Source: Prolixibacteraceae bacterium (GTDB lineage Bacteria > Bacteroidota > Bacteroidia > Bacteroidales > Prolixibacteraceae). From it: a stretch of DNA of 64,000 nt. Position 1 is the stretch's first letter. Each line of letters starts with the position of its first letter. Below are positions 50,242-58,934 of this stretch, in pieces. The stretch spans positions 124,001 through 188,000 of the forward strand of contig JAQUIJ010000011.1 of the NCBI GenBank assembly GCA_028683385.1, read 5' to 3'. The translations under genes were made by a program, and so were the position numbers. The notes under the pieces are model-generated. The model made no database searches, was not told where the DNA came from, and saw only the letters and a list, made by a program, of their open reading frames with translations.

Positions 50242-52341
50242 ATGTCAGAATTTCTGGATCAGGATATTAAATTTCTACCTGGCGTCGGTCCACAGCGTGC
50301 CGAAATGCTCAAAAAAGAATTGAAGATTTTTACCTTCAACGATCTTCTGTATTATTTCCCTTACAAATACATCGACCGCACAAAGTTTTACCGCATTTCG
50401 GAGATCACTGGTAACATGCCCTACATTCAGTTGAAAGGGAGTATTGTCAGGTTCGAAACAACGGGCGAAGGCGCTCGTCAGCGGTTGATCGCCCATTTTC
50501 GTGATGAATCGGGAGTAATGGAGCTGCTGTGGTTTCAGGGCGTAAAATGGGTAAAGGAAAATGTCAAGGCCGGAGTTGAATACATCGTTTTTGGGAAACC
50601 ATCCATTTTCAACGGTAAAGTTAATATCGTTCATCCGGAGCTGGAACCGGCTGAAAACAAGCAAGTCTCTGTTGGCGTTTTTCAGGCATATTACAATACT
50701 TCGGAAAAGATGAAGCAGAAATTTATGACGAGCAAAGCTCTGAATAAATTTCAATTCAATCTTTCGGCACTGATAGAGGGCAAAATATTTGAAACACTTC
50801 CGCCATCTTTAATTTCGAAATTGAAGTTAATGTCTTTGCCTGTTGCGCTGCGTCAGGTTCATTTTCCTGAAAATCCAAATCTTCTGAAAAATGCCCTTTT
50901 TCGCCTGAAATTTGAAGAATTGTTTTACATCCAACTGCGCATACTTAGCCTGAAGCACAACAGGGAAGGCTCTTTTAAAGGATTTATTTTTTCGAAGGTC
51001 GGCTATAATCTCAATACATTTTTCAGCAATCACCTTCCGTTTGAGCTCACCAATGCGCAAAAGAAAGTGGTCAAGGAAATCCGCAAAGACATGGGCTCGG
51101 GCAAGCAGATGAACCGTTTGCTTCAGGGCGATGTGGGCAGCGGGAAAACGCTTGTTGCATTAATGACAGCTTTGATTGCTTTTGATAACGGCTTTCAGGT
51201 TAGTTTGATGGCACCGACTGAGATTCTGGCCAATCAGCACTACAATTCGATCAAAAAGATGACCGATGGGCTAGGTATCAATATTGCACTGTTAACCGGT
51301 TCGACAAAGAAAGCTAAGCGAACCGTTATCCACGAGCAATTGGAAGATGGCAGTTTGCAACTGCTAATTGGTACTCATGCCCTGATTGAAGACAAAGTGA
51401 ATTTTCAGAAATTGGGATTAGTCATTGTTGACGAGCAGCACCGTTTTGGGGTTGCCCAGCGCGCCAAACTCTGGAAAAAGAACGAATTTACACCACCACA
51501 TGTATTGGTGATGACTGCTACTCCGATTCCGCGAACTTTGGCTATGACGGTTTATGGCGATCTGGATGTTTCGGTAATTGACGAGCTTCCACCTGGGCGA
51601 AAACCCATACAAACCTTGCATTATTACGAGAACCGCAGGAAGCAAGTCTATGATTTTATCCGTGAGCAAGTAACCGTTGGACGGCAGATTTACATCGTTT
51701 ATCCGCTTATCAAAGAATCGGAAAAGCTCGATCTGAAGAATGTTGAAAATGGGTACGATTTGCTGAAACAGGTATTCCCGCGGTATTCCATCAGCATGGT
51801 TCATGGCAAGATGAAACCTGCCGAAAAAGATGCTGAAATGCAGCTTTTCAAAGAAGGTAAAACCCAAATTATGGTGGCCACAACTGTAATTGAAGTAGGT
51901 GTTGACGTGCCGAATGCTTCGGTGATGATTATCGAAAGTTCGGAGCGGTTTGGGCTTTCGCAGTTGCATCAGTTGCGGGGCAGGGTAGGGCGCGGCGCCG
52001 AACAATCGTACTGTTTGCTGATGTCGTCGTATAAAATCAGCAACGAAAGCCGCAAACGCCTTGAAACCATGGTGCGCACCAACGATGGCTTCGAGATTGC
52101 CGAGGTCGATATGCAGCTTCGTGGTCCAGGCGATTTGGAAGGGACCCAGCAAAGCGGTATCGGTTTTACCCTGAAAATTGCCAATTTGGGTCGCGATGGC
52201 GAAATTCTTCAACATGCCCGTAACAATGCTTCCGACTTGCTTGATGAAGACCCCAAGCTTCAGAAACCCGAAAACCAAATTCTGGTTTATCATCTTCTGA
52301 AAATGAAAAATACGGAATTTAACTGGAGCTCCATCAGTTGA
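50242..52341 (+). CDS. recG: ATP-dependent DNA helicase RecG
   Basis: Branch-migrating helicase that remodels stalled forks and Holliday junctions. The 699-residue length is normal. The N-terminal wedge domain (about 1-200) starts with LPGVGPQRAEMLKKELKIFT (helix-hairpin-helix). The helicase part carries Walker A LLQGDVGSGKTLVALM, motif II VDEQHRFGV, motif III MTATPIPRTLA, motif V ATTVIEVGVDVP, and motif VI LHQLRGRVGRG. A short C-terminal RecG zone (LRGPGDLEGTQQSG) follows. A single-gene unit with a probable leaderless promoter and a repeat cluster downstream. Confidence 0.97.
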   Translation: MSEFLDQDIKFLPGVGPQRAEMLKKELKIFTFNDLLYYFPYKYIDRTKFYRISEITGNMPYIQLKGSIVRFETTGEGARQRLIAHFRDESGVMELLWFQGVKWVKENVKAGVEYIVFGKPSIFNGKVNIVHPELEPAENKQVSVGVFQAYYNTSEKMKQKFMTSKALNKFQFNLSALIEGKIFETLPPSLISKLKLMSLPVALRQVHFPENPNLLKNALFRLKFEELFYIQLRILSLKHNREGSFKGFIFSKVGYNLNTFFSNHLPFELTNAQKKVVKEIRKDMGSGKQMNRLLQGDVGSGKTLVALMTALIAFDNGFQVSLMAPTEILANQHYNSIKKMTDGLGINIALLTGSTKKAKRTVIHEQLEDGSLQLLIGTHALIEDKVNFQKLGLVIVDEQHRFGVAQRAKLWKKNEFTPPHVLVMTATPIPRTLAMTVYGDLDVSVIDELPPGRKPIQTLHYYENRRKQVYDFIREQVTVGRQIYIVYPLIKESEKLDLKNVENGYDLLKQVFPRYSISMVHGKMKPAEKDAEMQLFKEGKTQIMVATTVIEVGVDVPNASVMIIESSERFGLSQLHQLRGRVGRGAEQSYCLLMSSYKISNESRKRLETMVRTNDGFEIAEVDMQLRGPGDLEGTQQSGIGFTLKIANLGRDGEILQHARNNASDLLDEDPKLQKPENQILVYHLLKMKNTEFNWSSIS

Positions 52342-52350
52342 GGTAGCAAT

Positions 52351-52469
52351 AGGGCTGAAGCCCTGGTACAATGGGATTCTTCGCACCCGTCACATAAATG
52401 TGACGGCAAAGGATATCGCTCGAACAATTAGTCACGCTTTATCCTTTGCCGTTCGCCTTTAGGCAACGG
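52351..52469. repeat. Nested palindrome cluster downstream of recG
   Basis: Four elements are stacked: AGGGCTGAAGCCCT (52351-52364), CCGTCACAT-AA-ATGTGACGG (52387-52406), a long pair CGGCAAAGGATA (52404-52415) with TATCCTTTGCCG (52440-52451), and CCGTTCGCCT with AGGCAACGG (52449-52469). Together they would fold into a three-stem structure. The ATCCTTTGCCG unit is also found at 42171-42181. No T tract follows. No gene is seen in 52342-52599. Confidence 0.6.
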
Positions 52470-52599
52470 ACAGGAGAAACCTTTTTTTTGTAATTCTATC
52501 CTCAATCCGAATACGAATCTGCCAGACAAACCTGATTTTCTTCAGGATGAGAAACAATTGTTTAATCTATATTTCGGTCCCTAAAATAAAATTAGTAAC

Positions 52600-53853
52600 A
52601 TGAAAAGATCAATTTGGATAGCAGGCTTGGCCGTTTCAATGGCTATTGGTAGTCAGGCTCAGAATGTAAGCAAAGGCAAAGTGATAACCGATGAAAAAGG
52701 CAAAGGTTTTTACTCCGAATCAATTCTGAAGGATGTGACTGCTGTTGAGGAAAAACTTTCGGAGAAAGAGCCTTTTTTGCGCTTTGTAATGGATCAGTCG
52801 GGAATGGATTTGCCGAACAATCCGTCGTTATATACAACTGCATGGAGTAATCCAACCCAGTCGCAGGGAAATGCCGGTACCTGCTGGAGTTTTTCAACTA
52901 CTTCGTTTTACGAATCGGAAGTGCTTCGTCAAACTGGCAAAAAAGTTGAGATTTCTGAAATTTATTCAGCCTATTGCGAATACATCGAGAAAGCCAGACG
53001 TTTCGTTCAAAAGCGCGGAAACTCTGTGTTTTCAGAAGGTTCAGAAGGCAATGCTTTGTCGCGCATCATGAAAACTTATGGAGCCGTTCCGGATGAAGCC
53101 TACACCGGATTGATTGATGGACGCAAATTTCACAGCCATGCCAAAATGGTTGAGGAAATGACCGCATTCCTGAATTCATTGAAAACATCGAATGCGTGGA
53201 ATGAGGAATATGCGATAGAAACCATTAAATCGATCATGAACCATTACATTGGAGTTCCTCCAACCCAGTTTGTGGTTGAAGGGAAGACCTATACTCCCCA
53301 AACTTACCTGAAGGATTACCTAAAGCTGAATCCGGATGATTTTGTCGAAATTCTTTCATACAAACAAGAACCCTATTGGCAGAAGGTCGAATACAAGGTC
53401 CCTGACAACTGGTGGCACAGTAAAGATTATTACAATGTTCCGCTCGACGATTTTATGGCAGCCTTGAAAAAAGCAGCAAAAAGTGGATACACCTTAAGTA
53501 TTGGCGGCGATGTTTCTGAATCTGGATTCAGCCGCGAAACCAATTGCGCTATGATTCCTGATTACGACATTCCATCGGCTTACATCAACGAAGATGCCCG
53601 TCAGTTCCGCTTTTCGAACGAAACCACTACCGATGACCATGGTATGCAATTGATCGGATATCTGGAGAATTACAAAGGTCTGGGTAAAGACTGGTACCTG
53701 ATTAAAGATTCGAGTTCAGGCTCCCGGAATGTCGGACAGGACAATCCTAACTTTGGATATTATTTCTTCCATGAAGATTACATTAAGCTAAAAATGATGG
53801 GATTCACCGTTCATAAAGATGCTGTAAAAGATCTGCTGATGAAGTTTAAATAG
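52600..53853 (+). CDS. Exported C1 family cysteine peptidase (aminopeptidase C/bleomycin hydrolase-like)
   Basis: A 417-residue papain-fold peptidase. A signal peptide covers residues ~1-20 (VSMAIGSQAQ). The active site is QSQGNAGTCWSFS (Gln and catalytic Cys95) and the His in TTDDHGMQLIGY (His347). The usual catalytic Asn is replaced: the expected NSWG-like stretch reads KDSSSGSRN (Asp370). The mature part is in C1B order, with a long insert before the His. Since Bacteroidota C1B members act on peptides in the periplasm, extracytoplasmic peptidase action is the likely role. A promoter is not clear; the upstream 258 bases are repeat-rich. Confidence 0.87.
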   Translation: MKRSIWIAGLAVSMAIGSQAQNVSKGKVITDEKGKGFYSESILKDVTAVEEKLSEKEPFLRFVMDQSGMDLPNNPSLYTTAWSNPTQSQGNAGTCWSFSTTSFYESEVLRQTGKKVEISEIYSAYCEYIEKARRFVQKRGNSVFSEGSEGNALSRIMKTYGAVPDEAYTGLIDGRKFHSHAKMVEEMTAFLNSLKTSNAWNEEYAIETIKSIMNHYIGVPPTQFVVEGKTYTPQTYLKDYLKLNPDDFVEILSYKQEPYWQKVEYKVPDNWWHSKDYYNVPLDDFMAALKKAAKSGYTLSIGGDVSESGFSRETNCAMIPDYDIPSAYINEDARQFRFSNETTTDDHGMQLIGYLENYKGLGKDWYLIKDSSSGSRNVGQDNPNFGYYFFHEDYIKLKMMGFTVHKDAVKDLLMKFK

Positions 53854-53920
53854 CTTAAAATTTCGTTGAATAGTATTAAAACAATGATACTTTTGATGAA
53901 TTTTTAAAAGACTAAACACA

Positions 53921-55579
53921 ATGAACAATGATGAAGTGGTTTCAACAGATATTCTGATCATTGGAGGTGGTCCTTCGGGGCTGGCAACGTCCATTCATCT
54001 TGCCGACATTATTAGGCAAAAAGGGTTAAATCACCGGATATTACTTATTGAAAAAGGAAGTTCAATCGGTAGCCACATCTTGTCGGGCGCTGTTATTAAA
54101 ACTGATGTATTTAAACAGTTATTGCCTGATGTTGACTTCAGTGAAATTCCTTTTGACGCGAAAGTAACCAGCGATTCGACCATTATACTGACAGAGAATG
54201 GTTCTTTTAAATTGCCATTTCATGTCCCATACATGAGCAACAGCGGCAATTACACGGCGTCGTTGGGGCAAATTTGCCGCTACCTGGCACAGAAGGCCGA
54301 AGAAAAAGGAGTGGAAATCTACACTGGCTTTTCGGTGAATGAGATTTTGTATCAGGACGGAAAAGTGATTGGCGCTAAAACCATCGATACCGGTATTGAC
54401 CATCATGGCAATAAGCTGGAGAATTTTCAACCCGGAACGCGTATCGAAGCCAAACTGACCATTTTTGCCGAAGGTACCAGAGGGCCGTTGACCAAGCGGC
54501 TGATCGAAAAGTATGAACTGGATAAAGGTAAGAACTGCCAGATATATTCGTTGGCATGTAAAGAATTGTGGAGTGTTCCGGAAGGAAATATCAAGCCTGG
54601 CGAAATTTACCACACCATGGGCTATCCGCTTAATATGAAAGAATTTGGCGGTGGTTTTATATACGGGCTGAACGGCAATAAAGTAGCCGTTGGCTTAGTC
54701 GTGGGGCTTGAATATGAAGACCCTACATTCGATACCCACGATGCTTTTCAGGCCTGGAAAACAACACCATTTGTCTCCAAATTCCTGAAAGGCGGAAAGT
54801 TGGTTGAATATGGCGCCAAAACTCTTCCTGAAGGTGGTTATTATTCGATTCCTAAATTATATACCGATCATGCACTCATTGTAGGCGATGGCGCGGGACT
54901 GGTGGCTATGCCTTCCTTAAAGGGAATTCATTTGAGCATTGAATCAGGAATGCTGGCAGCCAAGACTGCCGTGGAAGCATTGAGTAAAAACGATTTCTCG
55001 GAAAGTGTGCTGAGTCGGTATGAATTGTCGATAAAGGACAGTTTGATTTACAAGGATATGTATCCGGTTCGTAATTTCAGGCAAGGTTTCTCAAAAGGCC
55101 TGGTTGTTGGTTCGCTTCATTTTGGCACACAACTTATCAGTGGTGGAGCAGGCTTCTGTGGAAGGCTGAAATCGCACCTAGATCGGGAAGCCACCAAAAC
55201 CCTCAGCGAATTTAAAGGAACACCCTTCAAAGAAAGGTTTAAAGGGAAACTGGATTTTGACAAGGTTCTGACCTTCGATAAAGCCACCAATGTCTTTTAT
55301 TCAGGCGTTCATCACGATGAACAGCAATTGGTTCACGTCAAGGTTAATAATCCTGAATCATTTCAAACCATTAATATCAAGCAGTACGGAGCTCCGGAGC
55401 AGTTCTTCTGTTCGTCGGAAGTGTATGAACTTCATACCGACAAGCTCGGGCATCAGGAATTACGGATACATGCCGAAAACTGTATGCATTGCAGAACCTG
55501 CGATATCAAAACACCTGGCGATGGAATCACCTGGATGCTTCCGAATGGTGGGAATGGTCCTGAATTTCAGAATATGTAA
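53921..55579 (+). CDS. Electron transfer flavoprotein-ubiquinone oxidoreductase (ETF-QO)
   Basis: Takes electrons from reduced ETF and passes them to the quinone pool at the inner membrane. The 552 residues show an FAD-binding start ILIIGGGPSGLATSIHLADI, then IEKGSSIGSHILSGAV, and DGAGLVAMPSLKGIHLSIESG (second FAD site). The C-terminal 4Fe-4S domain has Cys in FFCSSE and in ENCMHCRTCDIKTPG, the full ETF-QO set. It ends shortly after the cluster motif. The ETF gene starts 18 bases after its stop, so both proteins are made together. Confidence 0.94.
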   Translation: MNNDEVVSTDILIIGGGPSGLATSIHLADIIRQKGLNHRILLIEKGSSIGSHILSGAVIKTDVFKQLLPDVDFSEIPFDAKVTSDSTIILTENGSFKLPFHVPYMSNSGNYTASLGQICRYLAQKAEEKGVEIYTGFSVNEILYQDGKVIGAKTIDTGIDHHGNKLENFQPGTRIEAKLTIFAEGTRGPLTKRLIEKYELDKGKNCQIYSLACKELWSVPEGNIKPGEIYHTMGYPLNMKEFGGGFIYGLNGNKVAVGLVVGLEYEDPTFDTHDAFQAWKTTPFVSKFLKGGKLVEYGAKTLPEGGYYSIPKLYTDHALIVGDGAGLVAMPSLKGIHLSIESGMLAAKTAVEALSKNDFSESVLSRYELSIKDSLIYKDMYPVRNFRQGFSKGLVVGSLHFGTQLISGGAGFCGRLKSHLDREATKTLSEFKGTPFKERFKGKLDFDKVLTFDKATNVFYSGVHHDEQQLVHVKVNNPESFQTINIKQYGAPEQFFCSSEVYELHTDKLGHQELRIHAENCMHCRTCDIKTPGDGITWMLPNGGNGPEFQNM

Positions 55580-55597
55580 CCTTTAATGATTAGAACA

Positions 55598-57541
55598 ATG
55601 GCTTTAACAATTATAAGTTTAATCAAACAAGTACCGCTTCCAACCGAAATGAGGATGGGAGAAGATGGGCTAATGGATCGGACAAAAGCGAAGTCAATCA
55701 TCAATATCGACTGTCAGTTTGGTCTTGAAGCCGGGTTGCAGCTCAAAAAACAATATCCTGATGCTCGTTTGATTGCCTGTTCGATGGGGCCGCAGTCTTT
55801 CGAAGTGGCGCTGCGCACAGCAATTTCAATGGGGTACGACGAAGCTTTTTTGCTTTCGGACAGGAAACTGGGAGGTAGCGACACCTATGCTACCGGACTG
55901 GCAATCTCGACCATGTTGAAACATTTAGGTTTTACAAAAGATTCGAAAGAACCTTTTATCATACTTGCCGGGCGGCAGACCAGTGACGGCGATACAGCCC
56001 ATGTTCCTTCGCAGGTTGCCGAAAATATTGGCATTCCGCAGGCCACTTTTGTGGAAAGCGTAAAAGCCGATGGCGAAGGAAATGTGATCGCCAAGCGTAT
56101 TATCGAAGGTGGTTACCAGATGATGAAATTACCTATGCCGTGTACCATTTCGCTGACGCCCACCGGAATACCGCCGCGTAAACCATCGCTTGTTGGCGCT
56201 ATAAAAGCAAGGAATGCCAAAATTACTGTTTTTGGAATTGACGATATCGGTTTGGGAACTGAGAAAATCGGTTTGACCGGATCGCCTACCATCGTAGCTA
56301 ATGTCGTGAATATTGTCAGCGAAAGGGCTCCTATAACCATGTCGTCTGGACACGATGAAGTGACTCTGGTTGATAACCTGATTGCCAACTTCAAAAAGGG
56401 CGGAAATGTGCTGGAGAAGAAAGATAAGGCTGAGAAAAAAGTTTCGGAAGCTCCTGATTTCCCCTATTACGATAACCGGAACGGTGCAAAGGGCATCATC
56501 ACCTGGGCCGAGATTGCCAATGGCAAAATTGCCCGTCCTTCAATCGAATTGCTCACTCCGGCACGAAAGCTGGCCGATCAATTGGGAAACGATACCAAAA
56601 TAATGACACTTCTGATCGGTAAAAATGTAAAAGATCAGGCACAAACGCTGTTTGAACATGGTTCGGATGAGGTGATTGTGGTTGAAGACGACCGGTTGGA
56701 GGAATACCTGGTTCTTCCATTTTCTTCCATTTTTGCACAGGTAATCAAAGAGCGAAATCCAGAAATCGCACTTTTTGCAGCAACAACTTCCGGACGTGAA
56801 CTTGCACCACGTATTGGAGTTAAAACCGGTAGTGGTGTTACAGCCGACTGCACCGGACTGGAAATTGGCGAATACGTAAACCGAAAAGAAAAGGTGATCA
56901 ATAAACCGATTCTTTTTTCACGCCGACCTACCTATGGCGAAAGTAAACTGGCTACCATACTTGGATTTGTTTATCCCCAGATTTCAACTGCCCGTGCCGG
57001 AACCTTTGAAGTGCCGGCGCGCATGGAAGGACGTACCGGTGTGTTGTCAACCTACAAGCCAATTCTGACCGACAAGGAATTTACGGTTGAAATATTGCAG
57101 ACTGTTCGTGGTGCCGGCGGTTTACAAAACCTGTTTGATGCAGATATTATCCTTTCAGGAGGAAGAGGAACCACTGGCGATGGACTGGAATTGGTTAAAA
57201 AACTGGCTGATGCATTGGTTCAAAAAGGAATAAAAGCCGAATGGGCCTGCAGCCGTGTTGTGGTTGATGAAGGTTATTCGGAATACGCGCGGCAGGTTGG
57301 ACAAACCGGCAAAACGGTCAGGCCGAAAGTATATGTGGCAATCGGAATTTCGGGGGCTATTCAGCACATTGCCGGAATGAAAGAGTCTGAAAAAATAATT
57401 GCCATCGATCATAACCCCAAAGCATCGATTTTCCATTTTGCCGATTTTGGTATCGTTGGTGAATACCAGGATATTTTGCCTGAATTGATTGATCGGGTAA
57501 ATGGCGGGTTCACTTTCGGGATTGAGCCGATACGAAATTAA
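55598..57541 (+). CDS. Single-chain electron transfer flavoprotein (EtfB-EtfA fusion)
   Basis: A 647-residue polypeptide that covers both ETF subunits. Residues ~1-255 are EtfB (TIISLIKQVPLPTEMRM, GYDEAFLLSDRKLGGSD, AGRQTSDGDTAHVPSQVAE). Residues ~285-647 are EtfA, with the N-terminal region (IITWAEIANGKIARPSIELL) and the FAD-binding end SRVVVDEGYSEYARQVGQ, GKTVRPKVYVAIGISGAIQH and IDHNPKASIFHFADFGIVG. The join holds a Lys-rich linker (KKDKAEKKVSEAPDFPYY). The start is 55598, since the four preceding codons give MIRT. ETF proteins normally exist as two chains, so this is an unusual fusion. ETF-QO is the upstream gene. Confidence 0.9.
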   Translation: MALTIISLIKQVPLPTEMRMGEDGLMDRTKAKSIINIDCQFGLEAGLQLKKQYPDARLIACSMGPQSFEVALRTAISMGYDEAFLLSDRKLGGSDTYATGLAISTMLKHLGFTKDSKEPFIILAGRQTSDGDTAHVPSQVAENIGIPQATFVESVKADGEGNVIAKRIIEGGYQMMKLPMPCTISLTPTGIPPRKPSLVGAIKARNAKITVFGIDDIGLGTEKIGLTGSPTIVANVVNIVSERAPITMSSGHDEVTLVDNLIANFKKGGNVLEKKDKAEKKVSEAPDFPYYDNRNGAKGIITWAEIANGKIARPSIELLTPARKLADQLGNDTKIMTLLIGKNVKDQAQTLFEHGSDEVIVVEDDRLEEYLVLPFSSIFAQVIKERNPEIALFAATTSGRELAPRIGVKTGSGVTADCTGLEIGEYVNRKEKVINKPILFSRRPTYGESKLATILGFVYPQISTARAGTFEVPARMEGRTGVLSTYKPILTDKEFTVEILQTVRGAGGLQNLFDADIILSGGRGTTGDGLELVKKLADALVQKGIKAEWACSRVVVDEGYSEYARQVGQTGKTVRPKVYVAIGISGAIQHIAGMKESEKIIAIDHNPKASIFHFADFGIVGEYQDILPELIDRVNGGFTFGIEPIRN

Positions 57542-57578
57542 TTTGGTTTTGAACGAATCAATTCATTGTAATATATGG

Positions 57579-57609
57579 AAGCAGCTTATCTTTGAGCTGC
57601 TTTTATTTT
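57579..57609 (+). terminator. Terminator whose loop is a -7 promoter element
   Basis: AAGCAGCT (57579-57586) and AGCTGCTT (57595-57602) form a perfect 8-bp stem, followed by TTATTTTTT. The 8-base loop is exactly TATCTTTG, the -7 consensus. The next gene starts at 57618, so the same DNA could stop the ETF transcript and start the next. Confidence 0.65.
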
Positions 57610-57617
57610 TTAGATAA

Positions 57618-58568
57618 ATGAGTAATAATAACGATCTGAATATACGAGAACGACTGCTGAAATCGGTTAAAACGGCTCTTCCGCAAGGAATGAAAACGGC
57701 CATCTGGTTGCTCAAGCTAACTATTCCGGTTTCGTTTGCCGTTTTTCTGCTCGACTTCTTTGGAATCCTGAATGTGGTTGCAGCCTGGGTTGCTCCATTA
57801 TTTAAGTTGATTGGATTATCCGGACAAGCTTCGATCGTACTGATCACCAGTTTTTTTACCAATATCTATTCGGTAATTGCAGTTATGACCACTCTTGGTT
57901 TTGGGTTTCGTGAGGGAACTATTTTAGCAGTGATGTGCCTCATTTCGCATGCTTTAATTGTTGAAACAGCCATTCAGAAAAAAACAGGATCGTCGCCATG
58001 GAGAATGATTTTTACCCGCTTGTCAGCCAGTTTTATTGCGGCATTCATGCTAAACCTTATTCTTCCTGCTGAAGCAATCACTAATTCTGAAAATGTTATT
58101 CGTTCTGCTGGTGAATTTACTCCGGCGCTGACCAATTGGCTTTCGAGCATGCTGGTGACTACAATTAAAATTGTTGTTCTGGTTAATTTACTACTGATAA
58201 TACAGAAAATACTCAACGAATTTGGACTGATCAAATGGATTCTGATGCCATTTGCACCTTTGTTAAAAGTGATGGGGTTGCCTTCCAGTACAGGGTTTCT
58301 CTGGGTTGTCGCCAATACTCTTGGGTTGGGCTATGGTGGAGCCATCATGATTAATGAAGCAGAAGAAGGAAGGCTGAGCCGTGCTGATGCTGATTTGTTG
58401 AACCACAACATTGCTATTTCGCACTCGCAGCTCGAAGATCCTCTTTTGTTTGTTGCCATGGGGTTTCACTTAGGTATTTTAATCTGGCCTCGAATTTTGC
58501 TCGCGATTATTTTTGTCTGGATCAGACGATTTGAAATTTGGGTAAAGAAAAGCAAGAACCTGAAGTAA
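57618..58568 (+). CDS. Nucleoside recognition (Gate) domain membrane protein
   Basis: A 316-residue polytopic protein with about eight membrane helices. Gate-type (SpmA/nucleoside-recognition) signs are IWLLKLTIPVSFAVFLLDF at the start, SIVLITSFFTNIYSVIAVMT, and a second copy of the motif with GLPSSTGFLWVVANTLGLGYGGA and HNIAISHSQLEDPLLF. The Gate fold also occurs in CNT-type nucleoside transporters and spore maturation proteins. Substrate is unknown. It lies after the ETF gene, possibly from its own promoter in the terminator loop. Confidence 0.85.
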   Translation: MSNNNDLNIRERLLKSVKTALPQGMKTAIWLLKLTIPVSFAVFLLDFFGILNVVAAWVAPLFKLIGLSGQASIVLITSFFTNIYSVIAVMTTLGFGFREGTILAVMCLISHALIVETAIQKKTGSSPWRMIFTRLSASFIAAFMLNLILPAEAITNSENVIRSAGEFTPALTNWLSSMLVTTIKIVVLVNLLLIIQKILNEFGLIKWILMPFAPLLKVMGLPSSTGFLWVVANTLGLGYGGAIMINEAEEGRLSRADADLLNHNIAISHSQLEDPLLFVAMGFHLGILIWPRILLAIIFVWIRRFEIWVKKSKNLK

Positions 58569-58735
58569 GGCGCTTCAATTTTGTACCATCGGAAACGGGC
58601 TGCAACCAATCCTTTGCGTTTACTGTAACCGAGCTTCAAAAAAACGCTGAAACCCGCGAAGGGAGAGATCAATCTTTAACAGGGCAGCCAGAAATTGAAC
58701 AGGACGATGAAAATACCTACTCGGATGCCAAAATC

Positions 58736-58850
58736 TTTAACTCGTGTACCATATTCTTAACTCGTGTGCCCAAATCTTTAACTCGCATGGCTACATCTTT
58801 AACTCGTGTGTTCTATTCTTAACTCGCATGGCTATATTTTTAACTCGTGC
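58736..58850. repeat. Six-copy tandem repeat, 20/21-bp period
   Basis: The core TTAACTCG occurs at 58737, 58757, 58778, 58799, 58819 and 58840, spacing 20, 21, 21, 20, 21. The consensus unit is ATyTTTAACTCGyrTG plus 4-5 variable bases, and the variants alternate between CGTGT and CGCATG. It is intergenic, between the Gate gene and the GH3 gene terminator. It could be read as LTR tripeptide repeats (SLTRMA) in one frame, but no gene holds it. No gene is seen in 58569-58735. Confidence 0.8.
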
Positions 58851-58873
58851 AGGTAAATAACAAACAAACTCAA

Positions 58874-58909
58874 TAAAAAATCCCCTCCAAAACGAATTTC
58901 GAAGGGGAT
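58874..58909 (-). terminator. Terminator of the GH3 gene
   Basis: ATCCCCT (58880-58886) pairs with AGGGGAT (58903-58909). On the minus strand the stem is followed by a run of six T's. It lies 25 bases beyond the GH3 stop. Confidence 0.75.
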
Positions 58910-58934
58910 CACACACAAACAATTCCTAAACCAA

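Noticed and set aside
58538-58822. Plus-strand open frame of 94 residues ending in LTR tripeptides
   Set aside because: It overlaps the end of the Gate gene, has no recognisable domain, and its last third is only the tandem DNA repeat read in one frame.
58736-58850. Possible CRISPR array
   Set aside because: Units are only 20-21 bp with the conserved part just 8-16 bp and no unique spacers of 30 bases or more; no cas gene is in the window.
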